Shown piece after piece: positions 1 to 6,145 of a stretch of 8,111 nt of DNA (the first letter of the stretch is position 1; every line of letters begins with the position of its first letter). The notes below the pieces were generated by a model. That model was not told the origin of the DNA. It did not search any database and saw only the letters and a list, made by a program, of their open reading frames with translations. The position numbers and the translations under genes are program-made. The stretch is from assembly GCA_026994125.1 (NCBI GenBank), contig JALWRJ010000097.1, forward strand, positions 1 to 8,111, read 5' to 3'. Origin of the DNA: Cyclobacteriaceae bacterium. Its GTDB lineage: Bacteria; Bacteroidota; Bacteroidia; Cytophagales; Cyclobacteriaceae.

Positions 1-175
1 CCTTGCCGGCTCCGGTAAGCACAACTACGCGTGTTTCATCGTCTTTCGTAGCTTTTTTTAACGCATCTTGCAGTTCGTAAGTAATTTCATCGTTTAGGGC
101 GTTATATACATCGGGGCGGTTTAAGGCTATGGTAGTTACCCCTTTGCTGTTTTGGTAGGTTATAAATGAATACAT
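1..175 (-). CDS. Enoyl-CoA hydratase/isomerase (crotonase) family protein, partial: N-terminal 58 residues
   Basis: The gene reads leftward from an ATG at 175-173 and leaves the window, so only about 58 residues are visible (family members are usually about 255-265). The peptide opens MYSFITYQNSKGVTTI and continues with LNRPDVYNALND and VVVLTGAGK. These are the first beta-strands of the crotonase fold: the LNRP...NAL signature, then the strand ending just before the oxyanion-hole segment, which lies outside the window. Crotonases act on acyl-CoA thioesters in fatty-acid or phenylacetate degradation. The beginning resembles PaaG/enoyl-CoA hydratases, but the substrate cannot be told from this fragment. 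Only four bases separate this ATG from the TAA of the upstream membrane-protein gene, and no promoter is visible, so it is probably the third gene of the rpoN cluster. The family call is firm; the subfamily is open. Confidence 0.88.
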   Translation of the reverse strand, partial: MYSFITYQNSKGVTTIALNRPDVYNALNDEITYELQDALKKATKDDETRVVVLTGAGK

Positions 176-179
176 AAGG

Positions 180-806
180 TTAAAGTTGAAAATAACTAAT
201 GGCTACAAAGCTACTAAAAATGCCCAATACAAAACCAACATATACCTGGCGTGGTGTGTGGGCTTCTAATTTTAACCTTGCACTTAGTACCAGGCCGGCC
301 AACAAAAACAAAAATGCCAATAGGTACTCAAAGTGATAAATGCGTACCGAAGAAAGGCCTAAAAAAACACCAATAAAAGCACCGGTAGCCATGGCATGTA
401 AACTTATTTTCCAAACAAAGGTAATAAGCAAAGCGAGCACCATTAAGGCAGCTGTTAGCGATAGTAGTACGGGAATTAATACGCCTAATTCTACTTTTTG
501 AAAAAACAAATAAGCAGTAACCAAGTACATAGCTATGGTATAAAAAATAGGGGTAATTCTTTCGTGGCGGTTTGTTAAGGTAACCGAACTTATTTTACCC
601 GAAAGTTTGAGTACATATAAATTAATTACCGGAATGATAAAGGTGGTAATAAAAACTAACGTTACTAAAATTAAGGTTCCGGATGTATTAATGCCTATGG
701 GCATTACTGCATGGGGCACCCAAAAAGCCAGGCCGGCAATAAGGTACGTGCACATTAGCAACGGGTGCAGCACATACGAAATTATGGTGGCCCACCGGTG
801 GTTCAC
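180..806 (-). CDS. Polytopic membrane protein, PAP2-phosphatase-like with degenerate motifs
   Basis: This 208-residue inner-membrane protein has about seven hydrophobic segments (roughly residues 8-30, 45-66, 85-102, 107-131, 138-155, 160-175 and 186-205). Remnants of the PAP2 lipid-phosphatase signature are visible. ISLHA (134-138) sits where the PSGH motif is expected. R177-x5-H183-x3-Q187 matches the SR-x5-H-x3-D motif, except that the final aspartate is glutamine. The first motif (K-x6-RP) is not clear; NRHERITP (79-86) is the nearest candidate. True PAP2 enzymes dephosphorylate phosphatidate or undecaprenyl-PP; whether this one is active is doubtful. Translation starts at GTG 806-804, which overlaps the rpoN stop in the string GTGA, so it is probably translationally coupled to rpoN. 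My recollection is that Bacteroidota carry similar proteins beside rpoN, sometimes annotated PAP2. Membrane protein: confident. PAP2 relationship: moderate. Confidence 0.8.
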   Translation of the reverse strand: MNHRWATIISYVLHPLLMCTYLIAGLAFWVPHAVMPIGINTSGTLILVTLVFITTFIIPVINLYVLKLSGKISSVTLTNRHERITPIFYTIAMYLVTAYLFFQKVELGVLIPVLLSLTAALMVLALLITFVWKISLHAMATGAFIGVFLGLSSVRIYHFEYLLAFLFLLAGLVLSARLKLEAHTPRQVYVGFVLGIFSSFVAISYFQL

Positions 807-2266
807 AGCAATTCTTTTCGTAAACGAGCCACCGGAATACCCAATTGTTCGCGGTATTTGGCTACCGTTCTGCGCGCTATGTTATATCCCTTTTCTTTTA
901 AAAAACCTTCTAATTTTTCATCTGAATAAGGCTTGGTTTTGTCTTCTTGGTCAATAAGTTTTTTAAGCTCGTTTTTTACTTCACGGCTACTTACATCTTC
1001 ACCACTTTCGGTACTTATGCCCTCCGAAAAAAAGTATTTAAGCATAAAGGTGCCAAACTCGGTTTGCACCGATTTGCTGTTGGCTACCCGGCTCACTGTA
1101 GAGATATCCATATCAATTTTTTCGGCTATATCTTTTAAAATCATTGGCTTTAACTTGCTTTCATCTCCTGTTAAAAAAAACTCCTTCTGATATGCTACAA
1201 TGGTACGCATTGTTTTAAGCAAAGTTTGTTGCCTTTGTTTAATGGCATCGATAAACCATTTGGCCGAATCAAGTTTTTGCTTTACAAACGATACCGTTTC
1301 TCGTAGTTTTTTATCCTTTTTATCACTCTTAGTATAGGCCTCAAACATATCGGAGTATGAGGAGCTAACCTTTAGCTCAGGGGCATTACGCGAATTTAGA
1401 GCTATTTCAAGTTCGCCATCATTATTGGTTAAAATAAAATCGGGGATAATGTACTGTGTTTTAGCAAGCCCGTTAGAGGTGCCTCCCGGTTTGGGGTTTA
1501 ACCTGGTAATTATTTCAATGGCCGGTTTTAAATCCTCTACGCCTTCTAGTTTTAGTTTTTTAACTATTTTATCGTAATGTTTTTTGGTAAACTCGTTAAA
1601 GCAGCGGTCAATTATTTCATAAGCTAAACGGGTATTTGGGTTTTGGTCGTTCAAGCGCTCAAGTTGTATAAGCAAACATTCTTGCAGGTTGCGTGCGGCT
1701 ATGCCGGGGGGGTCAAACTCTTGTATTTTAAACAATACTTCCAGCACCTCATCCTCATCGGTTTCTATGTTTTGAGCAAAAGCCAAATCGTTTATAATGG
1801 CTTCAATATCCCTTCGTATATAGCCATCGCTTTCAATACTACCAATAAGTTGCTCTCCTATTTTTACCTGCCGCTCGTTTAGTTTTAAGTAGCCCAACTG
1901 TGCCAAAAGCTGGTCGTTTAAGCTGGTAGCGGTGGGCATGGGCATCTCTTTATCTTCAAAAGCCTCACCATCGCCCTGCATTTTATAACCGCTAAAATCA
2001 TCATCGCGCAGGTAATCCTCTACATTTATTTCGTCTTCGGCTTTAGTTTCCTCTTTCTTTTCTTCAAAAGTTTCGTTTTCCGCTTCATCGGCCAAGTGGG
2101 TTAGAGGATCTTCGTCCATGCCTTCTTCCAGGGCCGGGTTGTCTTCCAGTTCTTCTTCAATTCTCGACTCCAGCTCAGCCGTAGGCACCTGTAGCAGTTT
2201 TATAAACTGTATTTGCTGTGGCGACAGCTTTTGACTTAATGTTTGCGATAGAGAAAGTTTTTGCAT
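803..2266 (-). CDS. rpoN: RNA polymerase sigma-54 factor RpoN
   Basis: At 487 residues this is a normal full-length sigma-54, the factor that directs RNA polymerase to -24/-12 promoters and needs an AAA+ enhancer-binding activator to open them. All three regions are visible. Region I (1-49) is the glutamine- and leucine-rich activator-responsive segment, with SQTLSQKLSPQQIQFIKLLQ and DNPALEE. Region II (about 50-115) is a strongly acidic linker. Region III carries the core-binding part with PPGIAARNLQECLLIQL (186-202) and LNPKPGG (256-262). It also has the helix-turn-helix, DIAEKIDMDISTVSRV (379-394), and the RpoN box ARRTVAKYRE (464-473), which reads the -24 element. The ATG at 2266 begins exactly at the conserved N-terminus MQKLSLSQTL. 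No Shine-Dalgarno precedes it. It heads a leftward cluster with the overlapping membrane-protein gene. No cognate activator is in the window. Confidence 0.98.
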   Translation of the reverse strand: MQKLSLSQTLSQKLSPQQIQFIKLLQVPTAELESRIEEELEDNPALEEGMDEDPLTHLADEAENETFEEKKEETKAEDEINVEDYLRDDDFSGYKMQGDGEAFEDKEMPMPTATSLNDQLLAQLGYLKLNERQVKIGEQLIGSIESDGYIRRDIEAIINDLAFAQNIETDEDEVLEVLFKIQEFDPPGIAARNLQECLLIQLERLNDQNPNTRLAYEIIDRCFNEFTKKHYDKIVKKLKLEGVEDLKPAIEIITRLNPKPGGTSNGLAKTQYIIPDFILTNNDGELEIALNSRNAPELKVSSSYSDMFEAYTKSDKKDKKLRETVSFVKQKLDSAKWFIDAIKQRQQTLLKTMRTIVAYQKEFFLTGDESKLKPMILKDIAEKIDMDISTVSRVANSKSVQTEFGTFMLKYFFSEGISTESGEDVSSREVKNELKKLIDQEDKTKPYSDEKLEGFLKEKGYNIARRTVAKYREQLGIPVARLRKELL

Positions 2267-2282
2267 ATCTGTTAATGAAACT

Positions 2283-2312
2283 CAAAAATAGAATGTTTTT
2301 TAATTAGGCAAT
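2283..2312 (-). promoter_or_regulatory. Candidate Bacteroidota-type promoter for rpoN
   Basis: Read on the minus strand, TATTTTTG at 2290-2283 matches the Bacteroidota -7 consensus TAnnTTTG at every fixed position. ATTG at 2312-2309, 18 bases upstream, differs by one base from the -33 element TTTG. The start would fall near 2278, giving a leader of about 11 bases before the rpoN ATG. This is a motif match only; in AT-rich DNA such matches also occur by chance. Confidence 0.45.
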
Positions 2313-2317
2313 ACAAT

Positions 2318-2336
2318 TATGGTGCCTTAAACCATA
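2318..2336. promoter_or_regulatory. Inverted repeat between the divergent rpoN and asnS promoters, possible operator
   Basis: TATGGT (2318-2323), a 7-base spacer and ACCATA (2331-2336) form a perfect 6-bp dyad. The arm centres are 13 bp apart, so the arms lie slightly more than one helical turn from each other, as in many dimeric-regulator sites. It lies just upstream of the rpoN -33-like element and upstream of the asnS promoter candidate, so a bound protein could affect both genes. No regulator is known to me for this site, and a 6-bp dyad can arise by chance. Confidence 0.3.
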
Positions 2337-2353
2337 TACAATAGTCGTTTTAC

Positions 2354-2385
2354 ATTGAATAATCAGTTAAAAAGTGGTTGTTTTG
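2354..2385 (+). promoter_or_regulatory. Candidate promoter for asnS
   Basis: TTGTTTTG at 2378-2385 matches the Bacteroidota -7 element TAnnTTTG at five of six fixed positions. ATTG at 2354-2357 lies 20 bases upstream in the -33 position. The predicted start near 2390 leaves a leader of roughly 25 bases before the ATG at 2415. Spacing and position fit, but the evidence is motif matching only. Confidence 0.4.
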
Positions 2386-2414
2386 CGGTCGGTTTACCTA
2401 CAATACTTACTACT

Positions 2415-3848
2415 ATGAAGCGCATTAAAATTAAACAACTGCTCCAAAACCCTACTTTGGGCGAGCAAGTTACCGTTATGGGATGGGTTAGAACCTTTAG
2501 GAGCAATCGGTTTATTGCCTTAAACGATGGCTCTACCGCCACTAATATACAAGCAGTAATTGATTTTGAGCGTTTTGATGAAGCGGAGTTAAAGCGTATT
2601 ACTACGGGGGCAAGTATGCGTATTACCGGTACGTTGGTAGAATCGTTAGGTAAGGGCCAGGCGGTAGAAATTCAGGTAGCAGGTTTTGAGGTAATAGGCG
2701 ATAGCCACCCCGATGAATACCCGTTGCAACCTAAAAAACACAGCCTCGAGTTTTTGCGCGAAATAGCCCACCTACGAGCCCGAACCAACACCTTTGGTGC
2801 GATTTACCGTATCAGGCACCAGCTTATTTATGCGGTACACACTTTTTTTCATACCAAAGGATTTGTAAATGTACACACGCCCATTATTACCGGTTCCGAT
2901 GCCGAAGGAGCCGGGGAAATGTTTAGGGTAACTACCTTGGATATTGAAAACCCACCTAAAACCGAAGACGGTAAAGTGGACAACAGCAAAGATTTTTTTG
3001 GACACGAAACCAACCTAACGGTTTCGGGCCAGTTAGAAGGCGAAACGGCCGCCTTGGCATTAAGCGATATTTACACCTTTGGTCCTACGTTTAGAGCCGA
3101 AAATTCAAACACCAGCCGCCACCTGGCCGAGTTTTGGATGATTGAGCCCGAAATGGCCTTTTATGACTTGCAGGATAACATGGATTTGGCCGAAGAGTTT
3201 GTAAAATACATGGTTAAGTATGCACTGCAACATTGTGCCGAAGATTTACAATTGCTGGATAAACGGGCAGCCGATGAAGATAAAACGAAACCCCAAAACG
3301 AGCGTAGCGAAATGGGCTTGCTAGAACGCCTGCAGTTTGTGGCCGACAATGACTTTGAGCGTGTTACTTATACCGAAGCCATTGAAATACTGCGCAATTC
3401 AAAACCCAATAAGAAAAAGAAATTTAAGTACCTTATTAACCAATGGGGAGCCGATCTGCAATCGGAACACGAGCGATTTTTGGTAGAAAAGCATTTTAAA
3501 AAACCGGTTACACTGTACAACTACCCGGCCAATATAAAGGCATTTTATATGCGGTTAAACAAAGATGAGAAAACCGTAGCTGCCATGGATGTGCTCTTCC
3601 CGGGTATTGGCGAAATTATAGGCGGCTCGCAGCGCGAAGAACGCTACGAAGTGCTTAAAAGTAAAATTAAAGCCATGGGCATAGACGAAAAAGAACTGTG
3701 GTGGTACCTGGATACCCGCAGGTTTGGTTCGGTACCACACAGTGGGTTTGGCCTGGGCTTTGAACGCCTGGTGCAATTTATTACAGGTATGGGCAATATT
3801 CGTGATGTAATCCCTTTTCCTCGCACCCCGGGCAATGCCGAATTTTAA
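2415..3848 (+). CDS. asnS: Asparaginyl-tRNA synthetase
   Basis: This cytoplasmic class IIb enzyme attaches asparagine to tRNA-Asn. The chosen ATG gives 477 residues, close to the usual 465-480. The N-terminal OB-fold anticodon-binding domain (about 1-100) contains [20 protein letters not shown]. The catalytic core follows, with motif 1 in the [20 protein letters not shown] stretch (146-165). Motif 2 is [19 protein letters not shown] (226-244). Motif 3 is [19 protein letters not shown] (444-462), followed by [11 protein letters not shown]; the motif 3 arginine that contacts ATP is R451. QLEGE at 206-210 is the region that helps separate AsnRS from AspRS. An in-frame TTG at 2355 would add 20 residues, but it sits inside the candidate promoter and the extension is unlike known AsnRS N-termini. 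There is no Shine-Dalgarno upstream. The gene diverges from rpoN. Confidence 0.98.
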   Translation: MKRIKIKQLLQNPTLGEQVTVMGWVRTFRSNRFIALNDGSTATNIQAVIDFERFDEAELKRITTGASMRITGTLVESLGKGQAVEIQVAGFEVIGDSHPDEYPLQPKKHSLEFLREIAHLRARTNTFGAIYRIRHQLIYAVHTFFHTKGFVNVHTPIITGSDAEGAGEMFRVTTLDIENPPKTEDGKVDNSKDFFGHETNLTVSGQLEGETAALALSDIYTFGPTFRAENSNTSRHLAEFWMIEPEMAFYDLQDNMDLAEEFVKYMVKYALQHCAEDLQLLDKRAADEDKTKPQNERSEMGLLERLQFVADNDFERVTYTEAIEILRNSKPNKKKKFKYLINQWGADLQSEHERFLVEKHFKKPVTLYNYPANIKAFYMRLNKDEKTVAAMDVLFPGIGEIIGGSQREERYEVLKSKIKAMGIDEKELWWYLDTRRFGSVPHSGFGLGFERLVQFITGMGNIRDVIPFPRTPGNAEF

Positions 3849-3855
3849 CAAAATG

Positions 3856-3881
3856 AATAGAGGCAAAATGGCCTTTCTATT
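3856..3881 (+). terminator. Short hairpin after asnS, possible terminator
   Basis: AATAGAGGC (3856-3864) pairs with GCC (3871-3873) and TCTATT (3876-3881), leaving a two-T bulge and a 6-base loop. It starts eight bases after the asnS stop. No run of T follows, so it is not a textbook intrinsic terminator; it may only be a 3'-end stabilising stem. Confidence 0.35.
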
Positions 3882-3901
3882 AGGGTAAATGCTTAGTTTT
3901 G
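3874..3901 (+). promoter_or_regulatory. Candidate promoter for the YcxB-like gene
   Basis: TAGTTTTG at 3894-3901 fits the Bacteroidota -7 consensus TAnnTTTG at all fixed positions. TTTC at 3874-3877 is a one-mismatch -33 element, 16 bases upstream, slightly short of the usual spacing. It would place transcription start about 15 bases before the ATG at 3924, separating this gene from asnS. Confidence 0.4.
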
Positions 3902-3923
3902 CCAAAATTTTAGATACGTAATA

Positions 3924-4397
3924 ATGATAGTTAAAACTAAAAAATACCAACTCGAAACCGGTACCTATATAAAACTTGCCATGGCCAATATTTTAAAGAA
4001 ACAATGGTGGGTAGGCCTTATTGTTTTGGCACTTTGCAGTGGATATTTTTTTATTCCTAATACCTGGTGGTTTTGGGGTACAGGCATAGCCGTAGTGCTT
4101 TATTTGTTGTTTTGGCTTATTCAGTTTGCCGGAGTTACCCAATTGGAGCAAACCAAAATTTTGTTCGATAAATTGGCCTACGAAATAAATTCGCAACAAA
4201 TAATGATTAAGCTTAGCTCTAAGCAAGGTATGCCTATGAAATGGGATCAAATAAAATCGGCCAAAATTGGTAAGGATTATATTTTGTTAGTGGTAAACAA
4301 TGCCCAACTCATGCATTTCCCTTTTAAAATATTTAAAACCGAAAACGAGCGCAAGTTTGTAGAAACCATACTTAAACGAAAAGGGCTGATAAAATAA
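3924..4397 (+). CDS. YcxB-like membrane protein of unknown function
   Basis: This 157-residue protein has a short charged N-terminus and two adjacent transmembrane helices (about 28-44 and 48-69) rich in tryptophan. A soluble C-terminal domain (about 75-157) follows, presumably cytoplasmic. The layout and the C-terminal pattern resemble the YcxB-like family: MKWDQIKSAKIGKDYILLVV (105-124), then a strand and HFPFKIFKTENERKFVETIL. In that family a W..I....E..Y.LL pattern precedes a predicted PH-like beta structure. The family has no established biochemical role. The ATG at 3924 is the only start close to a plausible promoter. The recX-like gene begins 29 bases downstream on the same strand, so the two may share a transcript. 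Membrane topology is secure; the family name rests on pattern recognition. Confidence 0.7.
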   Translation: MIVKTKKYQLETGTYIKLAMANILKKQWWVGLIVLALCSGYFFIPNTWWFWGTGIAVVLYLLFWLIQFAGVTQLEQTKILFDKLAYEINSQQIMIKLSSKQGMPMKWDQIKSAKIGKDYILLVVNNAQLMHFPFKIFKTENERKFVETILKRKGLIK

Positions 4398-4426
4398 TTG
4401 ATGGTTTTGGGTTAATTTTATGCGTA

Positions 4427-4896
4427 ATGGAACCCGAAGCACTAACTAAAGCCAAGCAAAAAATTGCCCATTATTGTGCATACCAGGAGCGATGCCAACA
4501 AGAAGTACGCTCTAAATTATACCAATATGGCTTGTACAAAAACCAGGTAGAAGAAACCCTGGCCTGGCTTATTACCGAAGGCTACCTAAACGAAGAACGG
4601 TTTGCTAAAACTTTTGCAGGAGGTAAGTTTAGAGTGAAAAAATGGGGCAAGCTAAAAATTGAGCAGGCATTAAAACAAAAACAGCTATCATCCTACTGCA
4701 TACGGAAAGGTATGGCCGAATAGACACTGATGAATATGCACATACGCTTACCCAATTAGCAAAACATAAATGGAACAACTACCAACAAAGCGTACCGGAT
4801 ACCTTTACGCGCAGACAAAAAACGGCTCGTTTTTTAATTGCTAAAGGTTACGAACCCGACTTGGTTTGGCCTGTAGTTAGTAATTTGGCTCCCTAA
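4427..4896 (+). pseudogene. recX: RecX-like RecA regulator, broken by a single-base frameshift
   Basis: RecX proteins bind RecA filaments and limit strand exchange. The first reading frame (4427-4723) gives 98 residues. EALTKAKQKIAHYCAYQERC and YLNEERFAKTFAGGKFRVKK carry the family's first three-helix units, and SSYCIRKGMAE then runs into TAG at 4721-4723. Homology continues at once in the -1 frame from 4720: IDTDEYAHTLTQL, KHKWNNYQQ and RRQKTARFLIAKGYEPDLV, ending at TAA 4894-4896. One extra A in the GAA before the stop (GAAATAGAC) would restore an unbroken protein of about 156 residues, a normal RecX length. The break is therefore a one-base deletion in a short A run: a real mutation, or an assembly error. 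As it stands, only a truncated protein lacking the last RecX repeat could be made. No slippery heptamer is present. RecA is not in the window. Confidence 0.85.
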
Positions 4897-4938
4897 ATTT
4901 GTATGCTATCCGACATTTTAGCGGGTTAAGCTGGGGTG

Positions 4939-4972
4939 TTTGCTATATAATATTCTAAAAGGCTTTTCTTTG
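4939..4972 (+). promoter_or_regulatory. Candidate promoter for the YHS-domain gene
   Basis: TTTG at 4939-4942 is a perfect -33 element. TTTCTTTG at 4965-4972, 22 bases downstream, matches TAnnTTTG at five of six fixed positions. Transcription would begin near 4978, about 17 bases before the ATG. A weak AAAGG at 4983-4987 could serve as ribosome binding site. An alternative -7-like TAAATTTG at 4894-4901 overlaps the recX stop but lacks a well-spaced -33 element. Confidence 0.38.
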
Positions 4973-4994
4973 TAGTGCATCAAAGGCTTTAGTT

Positions 4995-5456
4995 ATGAAA
5001 CCAACCATGTTAATTATTTTGTGCCTAATTGCACCCTGGGCCATGGCCCAGGAAACAGCCCTGCGAACCCGTCATTTCAACACCAATGAACACCATGTAA
5101 TGCTCGATGGTTACGACCCTGTAAGTTATTTTACCGGCAAGCCCCAAAAAGGTATCGAAGCAAACGCTTATACCTATAAAGGAGTTACTTATTGGTTTGC
5201 TACCCCCCAACATAAAAACAGTTTTATCAAGCATCCGGATGCCTACGAACCTCAGTATGGTGGCTGGTGTGCTTATGCCCTGGGGCTAAAGCCCGAAAAA
5301 GTAAAGGTAAACCCCACTACTTTTAAAATAATTGATCACAAACTGTATCTGTTTTACGATTTTTACCTGACCAATACGTTAAAAATGTGGAATAAAGACC
5401 AAGATAACCTATTGTCTCAAGCCAATAAAAATTGGCAAACGCTTATCCATCAATAA
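4995..5456 (+). CDS. Exported YHS-domain protein
   Basis: This 153-residue protein begins with a signal peptide (hydrophobic core about 4-15) and a likely signal peptidase I site after AMA (residues 16-18), so the mature protein probably acts in the periplasm. The rest matches the small secreted YHS-domain family. LDGYDPVSYF (37-46) is followed by a GKPQKG turn. YKGVTYWFAT (61-70) comes next, then YEPQYGGWCAYAL (84-96), with C92 in the conserved GG-[YW]-CA element. LYLFY (117-121) and a final helical tail with W146 complete it. YHS domains are related to metal-binding TRASH-type domains; a role with metal or heme is often guessed but not established for this subfamily. Some relatives are labelled '(seleno)protein'; here the position is a normal cysteine (tgt). 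It has its own promoter candidate, and a strong hairpin follows its stop. Confidence 0.85.
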   Translation: MKPTMLIILCLIAPWAMAQETALRTRHFNTNEHHVMLDGYDPVSYFTGKPQKGIEANAYTYKGVTYWFATPQHKNSFIKHPDAYEPQYGGWCAYALGLKPEKVKVNPTTFKIIDHKLYLFYDFYLTNTLKMWNKDQDNLLSQANKNWQTLIHQ

Positions 5457-5471
5457 TTTGGTACATACAGG

Positions 5472-5513
5472 AACTCTTTAACCCCCCAGCAATGTTACAG
5501 GGTATTAAGAGTT
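5472..5513 (+). terminator. Strong hairpin downstream of the YHS gene, probable terminator or 3' stem
   Basis: AACTCTTTAACCC (5472-5484) pairs with GGGTATTAAGAGTT (5500-5513). This gives about 12 base pairs with a single-T bulge on the left, a TA bulge on the right and a 15-base loop. It starts 16 bases after the YHS stop. Only TTTAA follows, so termination without a helper factor is uncertain. Confidence 0.5.
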
Positions 5514-5566
5514 TAACGTGCGCCACATGTAAATTTTTAAAATACTAATGTTTTAAAGGCAAAAAA

Positions 5567-5598
5567 TTTGCGCTCGTCAATAAAAACAGTTAAAATTA
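5567..5598 (+). promoter_or_regulatory. Weak candidate promoter for the DinB/ATP-grasp pair
   Basis: TTTG at 5567-5570 lies 20 bases before TAAAATTA (5591-5598), which matches TAnnTTTG at four of six fixed positions. The spacing is good and the implied leader is about 20 bases, but the -7 half is poor. Together with the hairpin upstream, it suggests that a new transcript begins in this spacer. Confidence 0.28.
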
Positions 5599-5622
5599 CC
5601 TAACCTAATATAAAATCTAAAA

Positions 5623-6132
5623 ATGCAATTGTCAGAAGCTACGAAAGCTATCCTCAACCAAGTTGAGATGGTTGTTAATCAAATTAAAGACGAAGACTAT
5701 ACAAAACCTGTTGACGTGTTTAATAACTCTACCATAGGTCAGCATGTTAGGCATACCCTGGAATTTTTTGAATGCCTCATGGCTGGTTACGAAAAAGGAA
5801 TAGTTAGCTACGACAAGCGAAACCACGATAAAAGTATAGAAGTTGATAGAACGCTGGCATTGCTAACCTTGCAAAAAGCCAAATCGTTTATGGCCATGTG
5901 CAATATGAACAAACCCTTACAGTTGGAAGTGGATTATAATGTAGAAGGCCAGGATGAAATAGTGGTTTCAAGCAATATGGCACGAGAGGTAATCTACAAC
6001 ATTGAGCATGCCATACACCACATGGCCATAATTAAAATTGGGCTGCAGGTACTTTGCCCCTATGTAGAATTGCCTTTTGGGTTTGGTGTGGCCATTTCTA
6101 CCTTGCGCTATCGCAAAGATGTAAAAGCATAG
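5623..6132 (+). CDS. DinB-fold (DinB/YfiT-like) putative metalloprotein
   Basis: This 169-residue protein is probably a four-helix bundle of the DinB/YfiT type. In that superfamily three histidines bind a divalent metal, and several members use low-molecular-weight thiols (bacillithiol or mycothiol transferases). The expected histidines are here: H41 and H44 in STIGQHVRHTLEFFECL (36-52), and H129, H132 and H133 in YNIEHAIHHMAIIKIGL (125-141). The family's H...HxxxH layout therefore fits, probably with H41 or H44, H129 and H133. It is soluble and has no signal peptide. The name refers to a damage-inducible Bacillus gene and not to DNA polymerase IV. It starts at ATG 5623 without a Shine-Dalgarno. 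The ATP-grasp gene begins 13 bases after its stop, so the two are probably co-transcribed and may act in one pathway. Substrate unknown. Confidence 0.75.
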   Translation: MQLSEATKAILNQVEMVVNQIKDEDYTKPVDVFNNSTIGQHVRHTLEFFECLMAGYEKGIVSYDKRNHDKSIEVDRTLALLTLQKAKSFMAMCNMNKPLQLEVDYNVEGQDEIVVSSNMAREVIYNIEHAIHHMAIIKIGLQVLCPYVELPFGFGVAISTLRYRKDVKA

Positions 6133-6145
6133 TTCTTTTGCCCGT

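Noticed and set aside
607..957. Plus-strand open frame of 116 codons across the rpoN/membrane-protein junction
   Set aside because: It lies opposite two well-supported genes and its product has no coherent domain or conserved pattern.
2313..2327. Sigma-54-like site (AGGCAC-N5-TTGT, minus strand) upstream of rpoN, suggesting autoregulation
   Set aside because: The -12 GC pair is replaced by GT and the first T of the -24 element is missing. A full -7/-33 candidate lies beside it, so a chance match is more likely.
2355..2414. In-frame TTG at 2355 extending AsnRS by 20 residues
   Set aside because: The extension does not resemble AsnRS N-termini and overlaps the candidate promoter; the ATG at 2415 gives the conserved start and normal length.
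3555..3950. 131-codon open frame antisense to the end of asnS
   Set aside because: It overlaps the strongly conserved motif 3 coding region of AsnRS, has no recognisable protein features and is an opposite-strand shadow.
4710..4725. Programmed -1 frameshifting in recX
   Set aside because: The bases before the stop do not form an X-XXY-YYZ slippery site, and no strong stem follows. A lost A explains the break more simply.
5268..5270. Possible selenocysteine in the YHS protein
   Set aside because: The conserved position in GGWCA is encoded by an ordinary cysteine codon (tgt), not TGA.
5623..6132. Reading 'DinB' as DNA polymerase IV
   Set aside because: The product is a 169-residue helical bundle with a histidine set and has no Y-family polymerase motifs.
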